9,815 nucleotides of DNA from Sulfitobacter sp. (GTDB taxonomy: Bacteria; Pseudomonadota; Alphaproteobacteria; Rhodobacterales; Rhodobacteraceae). Under the pieces are notes generated by a model that saw only the letters and a list, made by a program, of their open reading frames with translations, had not been told where the DNA came from and ran no database searches. The position numbers were made by a program, and so were the translations under genes. The stretch is taken from positions 1-9,815 of the forward strand of contig JAGXHD010000023.1 in the NCBI GenBank assembly GCA_024636395.1, written 5' to 3'. Shown piece by piece: positions 5,590 to 9,815 of this stretch; within the stretch, counting starts at the first letter, position 1, and each line of letters starts with the position of its first letter.

Positions 5590-5979
5590 TCATTCAAGGT
5601 GCCGGGCCTTAGAAAGATCCAGCTGGCGGCGGTCCTTCTTTGTCGGACGCCCCTTGCCGTCAAATGCCGGATTATGCGGGGTTTTGTCAGCCGACGCACG
5701 CTCGGGCGGCGATAGATCGGTATATAACGCTTGGGCCTCGGGGGCTGGCCCGCGCCGTGTGCCGCACGCGTCGATCTGGATCACACGGATATGATCGTCC
5801 TTGGCGAAGGTCAGCACATTGCCTGGCGTGATCATGGTGCTGCGTTTGGACGCAGGCGTGCCGTTGATCCGCACGCCGCCTCCGGCGACGATTGCCGCCG
5901 CCAGAGATCGTGTTTTGAAAAATCGCGCGTACCAAAGCCATTTGTCGAGACGGAGCTTTTCCGCAGACCCTTCGCTCAC
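5590..5979 (-). CDS. S4-domain RNA-binding protein (Hsp15/HslR-like)
   Basis: A 129-residue basic protein with an S4 RNA-binding domain at about 8-65 (LRLDKWLWYARFFKTRSLA, then GGVRINGTPASKRSTMITPGNVL). The C-terminal half is charged and probably unstructured, ending in a Lys/Arg-rich stretch. E. coli Hsp15 (133 residues) has the same plan and binds stalled 50S subunits still carrying a nascent chain; a similar ribosome-recycling role is likely but not shown here. It starts at a GTG that overlaps the helicase stop by 4 bp (GTGA), with AAGGA 5 bases upstream inside the helicase gene, so the two are translationally coupled. Confidence 0.9.
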   Translation of the reverse strand: MSEGSAEKLRLDKWLWYARFFKTRSLAAAIVAGGGVRINGTPASKRSTMITPGNVLTFAKDDHIRVIQIDACGTRRGPAPEAQALYTDLSPPERASADKTPHNPAFDGKGRPTKKDRRQLDLSKARHLE

Positions 5980-8876
5980 TTGTCCTTCTTAAGGCCCATC
6001 AGAGCGGCCGCAAATGGGTTGTCGGGATCAATCTTCTTCTCGGGCTTTGCGGGCCGGGCAGAGAAGTTCTGGCTTTTGTCCGGTTTCGCACCGTCCCGCT
6101 GGCCCTTCTGGCCGCGTGGATTTGGTTTTCCCTTGCCTCGCGGCCGGTCGCCGCTTGGTGCTGCCTCCCGTCGGGGGGTCCGTGCCCAAGTAAAGGTATA
6201 AAAGCTTTCCATTTCGATCTGCGCCACGTCGGAATCGGGAGCAGTGCCCTGCGAGATTTCTGTCTCCGACACGTCTGGAATATCCGCCGGCACTTCACCA
6301 TCGGTCACAGGCTCGGCCGCGATGGGCGCCGTGCCTTCGTCCACGATTTCGTCAATCCCCTCGGGCACGTCTGCGGGCGGCATAACCGCCGGATCCTGCG
6401 TGATCGCACCGTCGGCCGGGGCAGCTGTAACGTCCATTACCGGTGTTTCAGGCGCCACATCCTTGGACGCTTTCGGCATCACCTCATTTACGGCCTTAAC
6501 CTTTGGCCGTTCCGCCGCTTCGGCTTTATAACCCAAGCCCCGCATCAGATCCGCGAATTGCTCAAGCGTCGTACCGGATATCGAAAGCATATCCGCCTTG
6601 GCCTCGAAGCCACCGCGCGAATCCTCGCCGCGCAGCATATCCGCCAGCCTCTCCAGCATATCGATGCGGATCGCACGGGCGCCCGCATTGCGGTAACCCG
6701 CCATCGTATCGGCGCCGACAGGTGCAGAGGTGTCTACAGGAATGGTCACCAGACCCGGAGGCGGGGATTCGGGGAACTCCAACAGACCCTTTGTCAACGA
6801 CCACAGCACCAACCGCAGGCGCGTGGGCGCGGGCTTGAGCAGTAAGGGCATGAAGATGGTGAACTGTCCAAAACGGATGCCATGCTTGCGCAATGCGCCC
6901 CGCGCATCCTGATCAAGCGACTTTACCTCTTCCGTGAGATCAGCGCGGGGCAATACGCCAAACCCTTCGACCATCCGGAATGCAAAACCACGCGCAAGCC
7001 CCGTCAAAGCCTCATCGTTTTTCAGCGCGATCAGCGGCTCAAACAGGCTCGCAACCTTGCGGTCAATGAAATGCTGCAAGCGGCGTTGCACCTTCTGCGC
7101 AACCTCCGGACCTGCCACATCGTCAACAAACACCTCGACCTGAGGCTTGAGCCCGTCAGAGCCCACCACCAATTTCCCCACTGCGGAGCTTCCCCACATC
7201 AGGCCGCCCTGTTCGGTGAAATCAATCTCCGTATCCGGCGCATTGTAAAAACGATCCGCGCGCAGATGGAACTGCGGCGCCAGCGCCTGCAGGGCTGCTG
7301 TCTTGATCGTTTTATTTTCGGCCGTGCCTGCGCCCTTGTCGGCGCGGAAACGGAAACCGTCCAGCTTGCCTACAAATTCGCCTTCAACGGTCACTTCACC
7401 GGTCTCGTTATTTACTTCGGCCACCATGGCTTCCTTTTGTCCTAGCCGGCGCAAAAGCACGGATGTGCGCCGGTCTACAAATCTTTGGGTCAGACGTTCG
7501 TGCAAGGCGTCCGACAGTCTGTCTTCTACGACACGCGCTTCCCCGCGCCAATGGCTTTCATCATTTGTCCATCCTTTGCGCTGGGTCACGTAAGTCCACG
7601 TGCGAATAAACGCCAGTCGTTTGGACAACGCATCAATGTCCCCATCGGTTCGATCTATGCGTTTGATTTGTCGCGCCAGCCAATCATCAGGCAGCGAACC
7701 GCGCTGGTGAAGGTGGTTGTAAATCATCTCCAGAAGAGCCGCATGCTCGGCATTGCTGATCGAGCGGAAATCGGGGATCCGGCACACATCCCAAAGCAGC
7801 TTGACCGACGGCCCGTCGGTGCAGCGCGCCGCGATCTCGGCATCACCGCCCAGCGTTTTGAGCACACGCAAATCGTCCGCCTCGCGCGCTTTGACCAGCC
7901 GCTCGTGATCAGGGCCCACTTCCAGTGAATTCACAAGAGCCGCGATGCTGCCGTATTGCAGGGTAGGATTGCGCCAGTTGATCTTGGTCTGCGGCGTGAA
8001 CTGGTGGTCCATGATCGCCCGTGCAACCCCCTCATCGAGCGGGGAGACGTCGCCCGTAACCCCGAACGTGCCATTTTTCATGCCGCGTCCCGCCCGCCCG
8101 GCGATCTGGGCAAGCTCATTGGGTGCCAGCGGGCGCATCCGCCGTCCGTCAAACTTGCTCAGAGAGCTGAACGCCACGTGATCCACATCGAGGTTGAGGC
8201 CCATCCCGATGGCGTCGGTCGCCACCAGATAATCAACCTCGCCGTTCTGGTACATATCGACCTGCGCGTTGCGCGTGCGCGGGCTGAGAGCGCCCATGAC
8301 CACGGCGGCGCCACCTTTCTGGCGGCGGATGAGCTCGGCGATGGCATAGACGTTCTCGACCGAAAACCCCACGATGGCGCTGCGGGGACGCATCCGACTG
8401 ATCTTTTTCTGCCCTGAATACGTGAGCTGTGACATCCGCTCGCGGTGCACAAACTGGACCTGCGGCACCAGTGCTGCAATCGTGCCCCGCATCGTGTCTG
8501 AGCCCATGAAAAGCGTCTCGTGCAGGCCCCGCGCCCGCATGAGCCGATCGGTGAACACATGCCCGCGCTCGGGGTCCGCACACAGCTGGATCTCGTCGAT
8601 GGCCACGAAATCGGCCCCCATGCCCTCCGGCATCGCTTCCACAGTGCAGACCCAGTATTGCGTGCGCGGCGGCACGATCCGCTCCTCGCCTGTCACCAGC
8701 GCGACGACGGAGGGCCCGCGCGCGGCCACGATCCGGTCATAGACCTCGCGCGCCAGCAGGCGCAGCGGCAGGCCGATGATGCCTGTCCGATGCCCCAGCA
8801 TCCGCTCGATCGCATAGGTCGTTTTGCCGGTGTTGGTCGGGCCTAGAACGGCCACGACCCTGCCTTGCGTATTCAC
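5976..8876 (-). CDS. Suv3-like superfamily 2 RNA helicase with long disordered tail
   Basis: A 966-residue ATP-dependent helicase related to Suv3, the helicase of the mitochondrial RNA degradosome. Visible motifs: Walker A GPTNTGKT at 12-19, motif II DEIQ at 94-97, motif V VATDAIGMGLNLD at 218-230, and motif VI QIAGRAGR at 257-264. A long alpha-helical middle and C-terminal region follows. Residues about 808-889 are acidic and Pro/Ala-rich, then come FYTFTW (892-897), a Lys/Arg/Gly-rich segment (about 899-948), and DPDNPFAAALMG near the end. This tail makes the protein longer than human SUV3 (786). It starts at GTG 8876 with AAGGA 7 bases upstream; the next candidate, a GTG at residue 8, would shave off the strand leading into the Walker loop. 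It lies 37 bp after the TPR gene and overlaps the S4 gene. RNA unwinding for decay or ribosome assembly is inferred from the family; the natural substrate is unknown. Confidence 0.93.
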   Translation of the reverse strand: MNTQGRVVAVLGPTNTGKTTYAIERMLGHRTGIIGLPLRLLAREVYDRIVAARGPSVVALVTGEERIVPPRTQYWVCTVEAMPEGMGADFVAIDEIQLCADPERGHVFTDRLMRARGLHETLFMGSDTMRGTIAALVPQVQFVHRERMSQLTYSGQKKISRMRPRSAIVGFSVENVYAIAELIRRQKGGAAVVMGALSPRTRNAQVDMYQNGEVDYLVATDAIGMGLNLDVDHVAFSSLSKFDGRRMRPLAPNELAQIAGRAGRGMKNGTFGVTGDVSPLDEGVARAIMDHQFTPQTKINWRNPTLQYGSIAALVNSLEVGPDHERLVKAREADDLRVLKTLGGDAEIAARCTDGPSVKLLWDVCRIPDFRSISNAEHAALLEMIYNHLHQRGSLPDDWLARQIKRIDRTDGDIDALSKRLAFIRTWTYVTQRKGWTNDESHWRGEARVVEDRLSDALHERLTQRFVDRRTSVLLRRLGQKEAMVAEVNNETGEVTVEGEFVGKLDGFRFRADKGAGTAENKTIKTAALQALAPQFHLRADRFYNAPDTEIDFTEQGGLMWGSSAVGKLVVGSDGLKPQVEVFVDDVAGPEVAQKVQRRLQHFIDRKVASLFEPLIALKNDEALTGLARGFAFRMVEGFGVLPRADLTEEVKSLDQDARGALRKHGIRFGQFTIFMPLLLKPAPTRLRLVLWSLTKGLLEFPESPPPGLVTIPVDTSAPVGADTMAGYRNAGARAIRIDMLERLADMLRGEDSRGGFEAKADMLSISGTTLEQFADLMRGLGYKAEAAERPKVKAVNEVMPKASKDVAPETPVMDVTAAPADGAITQDPAVMPPADVPEGIDEIVDEGTAPIAAEPVTDGEVPADIPDVSETEISQGTAPDSDVAQIEMESFYTFTWARTPRREAAPSGDRPRGKGKPNPRGQKGQRDGAKPDKSQNFSARPAKPEKKIDPDNPFAAALMGLKKDK

Positions 8877-8895
8877 CGCAGTATCCTTGCGTATT
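8863..8895 (-). repeat. 11-bp direct repeat around the helicase start
   Basis: CCTTGCGTATT occurs at 8863-8873 and again at 8885-8895, exactly 22 bp apart (AATACGCAAGG on the coding strand). The upstream copy provides the AAGG of the helicase ribosome-binding site and the downstream copy encodes residues 2-5. It may record a small tandem duplication of the start region or be chance. Confidence 0.6.
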
Positions 8896-8913
8896 TAGGG
8901 GAGGGTTAGGGGT

Positions 8914-9477
8914 TCACAACGTGCGGCCGATGCCGCTCTTTTTGAGTTGCTCAAGAGCCTTTTCGGCATTCTCATGGTGTGGGTTAATCGCCAGAACGCG
9001 GAGGAACAATTCGGCGGCGCGTCTGCTCTGGTCAAGCTCCTGGAATAGAACGCCGAGGCCGAAGATCGCGTTGAAATTGTCCGGATTGAGCGCCAACGCG
9101 GTTTCCAGATCATCGAGCGCAGGACCATACAGATCGGCCCGGTAGTAGGCAGTCGCCCGGGCATGAAAGCCTTCTGCGAAATCAGGCGCATGATCGGTGA
9201 GCGCGGTGAGATGGTCGATCGCCACGTTGAAATCGCCCACTGCCAGCGCCTCTCGTCCGCGCTTTAGCAGCAAATCCATCGCCGCCGATCCAGACCGCGA
9301 CCACTCGCGCTCCACATCCCGCTCCGCTGCATCCGCCTGCTCCGGCGTGGCCGTACGCAATGCCTCCAGAAGATCGGTCACTTTGGCCGATTGCTCGGCC
9401 CCAACGGGACCGCACAGCAACACAGCACATCCAAGTGCCGCAACGGTATGTTTGAGGTTGACGATTTTGATACCCAT
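8914..9477 (-). CDS. Exported tetratricopeptide (TPR) repeat protein
   Basis: A 187-residue protein with a Sec signal peptide (basic start MGIKIVNLKH, hydrophobic core at 11-24, likely cleavage after GPVGA at 27). Three consecutive 34-residue TPR units then lie at about 66-99, 100-133 and 134-167, with the usual small, Tyr/Phe and Pro positions (ALALNPD, VLAINPH). It should act in the periplasm as a protein-binding scaffold; its partner is unknown. Cysteines at 17 and 22 do not form a good lipobox, so lipoprotein processing is unlikely. The ATG at 9477 gives a proper signal peptide but has no clear Shine-Dalgarno; the frame stays open upstream with no ATG. It is the first gene of the minus-strand run into the helicase, and divergent from the SCP2-type gene. 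Confidence 0.85.
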   Translation of the reverse strand: MGIKIVNLKHTVAALGCAVLLCGPVGAEQSAKVTDLLEALRTATPEQADAAERDVEREWSRSGSAAMDLLLKRGREALAVGDFNVAIDHLTALTDHAPDFAEGFHARATAYYRADLYGPALDDLETALALNPDNFNAIFGLGVLFQELDQSRRAAELFLRVLAINPHHENAEKALEQLKKSGIGRTL

Positions 9478-9509
9478 AACAAAAGTGAATGTAACAGGTG
9501 CCGGGGCGA

Positions 9510-9539
9510 ATTCCAGTGACCTCCGACACCATTTGCCAA
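9510..9539 (-). promoter_or_regulatory. Possible promoter of the TPR-helicase transcript
   Basis: On the minus strand TTGGCA (9539-9534) matches TTGACA at 5 of 6 positions and TGGAAT (9515-9510) matches TATAAT at 4 of 6, with an 18-bp spacer. The predicted leader to the TPR start would be about 25 bases. This is a weak assignment made by eye. The 75-bp divergent gap must also hold the promoter of the SCP2-type gene, which I cannot identify. Confidence 0.25.
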
Positions 9540-9552
9540 AAAAGGGCTAAAA

Positions 9553-9815
9553 ATGAGTGATGTGATCAACGAAGCGGTTAAAGTGCTGACAGTGAAAATG
9601 GATGGCGTGGACATTGGCGGCACCGTAAAGTTCGATATCGAAGGCGAAGGCTGTGTCATGGTGGACGACGCCGGCGTGCGTGAGGGTGACGAAGAAGCCG
9701 ATGTGACGCTGAGCGCAGACCCCGAGACATTTCAGGGCATGATGGACGGCGAGACCAATCCAACCTCCGCCTTCATGAGCGGCAAGCTTAAGGTCGATGG
9801 CGATATGGGCATGGC
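9553..9815 (+). CDS. SCP2 sterol-binding domain protein (partial, cut by window end)
   Basis: The first 87 codons plus two bases of an open frame starting MSDVINEAVKVLTVKMDG. The residues fit a small SCP2-type lipid-carrier domain of about 95-100 residues: an alternating strand region (GTVKFDIEGEGCVMVDD), an acidic turn, ADVTLSADPETFQGMMDGE, and then TSAFMSGKLKVDGDMGMA, which is the family's typical C-terminal motif. Only a few residues should be missing. AAGGG lies 6 bases before the ATG. Such single-domain proteins are thought to bind sterols or other lipids in the cytoplasm; the ligand is unknown. It is divergent from the TPR gene. Confidence 0.88.
   Translation, partial: MSDVINEAVKVLTVKMDGVDIGGTVKFDIEGEGCVMVDDAGVREGDEEADVTLSADPETFQGMMDGETNPTSAFMSGKLKVDGDMGM

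Noticed and set aside
1..9815. CRISPR array, prophage, insertion sequence, defence or biosynthetic island
   Set aside because: No spaced repeats, transposase, integrase, phage or defence genes; composition is even and every gene belongs to a common chromosomal family.

Overview
The window looks like chromosomal DNA of an alphaproteobacterium of the Rhodobacteraceae (Roseobacter-type). The signs are high G+C coding sequence, a seven-iron ferredoxin next to a CarD-family regulator, a Suv3-like RNA helicase overlapping an S4-domain protein, and a cobT/cobS pair. I cannot assign a genus by eye. Bases 1-19 are not biological: they match the Nextera (Tn5) mosaic-end adapter, so the left end is an untrimmed contig or read end.

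Layout, left to right. (1) 69-2519, plus strand: an Lrp/AsnC-family regulator, with repeated TTGCGC elements around its start, followed 9 bp later by a KefB/KefC-like CPA2 cation:proton antiporter with a C-terminal nucleotide-binding domain; the two are probably cotranscribed. (2) 2524-4364: two late cobalamin-assembly genes in divergent orientation, cobT (minus) and cobS (plus), sharing an 80-bp promoter region. cobT is convergent with the antiporter, with 4 bp between stop codons. (3) 4363-5534, minus strand: fdxA (3Fe-4S/4Fe-4S ferredoxin), then after about 250 bp carD, ending in a strong intrinsic terminator just beyond cobS. The carD leader can form a long hairpin, and the gene has no ATG where one is expected. 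(4) 5590-9477, minus strand: a secreted three-repeat TPR protein, a 966-residue Suv3-type helicase with a long disordered tail, and an S4-domain (Hsp15-like) RNA-binding protein whose GTG start overlaps the helicase stop by 4 bp. (5) 9553-9815, plus strand: the start of an SCP2-type sterol/lipid-carrier protein cut off by the window end.

CobT makes the lower-ligand nucleotide of vitamin B12 and CobS attaches it to the corrin. The helicase and S4 protein form a coupled RNA-metabolism pair, and CarD acts on transcription initiation. The Lrp regulator probably controls itself and the antiporter. I see no mobile element, CRISPR array, prophage, tRNA or rRNA, and no convincing undescribed multi-gene system. 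The best items for a second look are the anomalous carD start, the carD leader hairpin, the helicase tail motifs and the repeated elements upstream of the Lrp gene.
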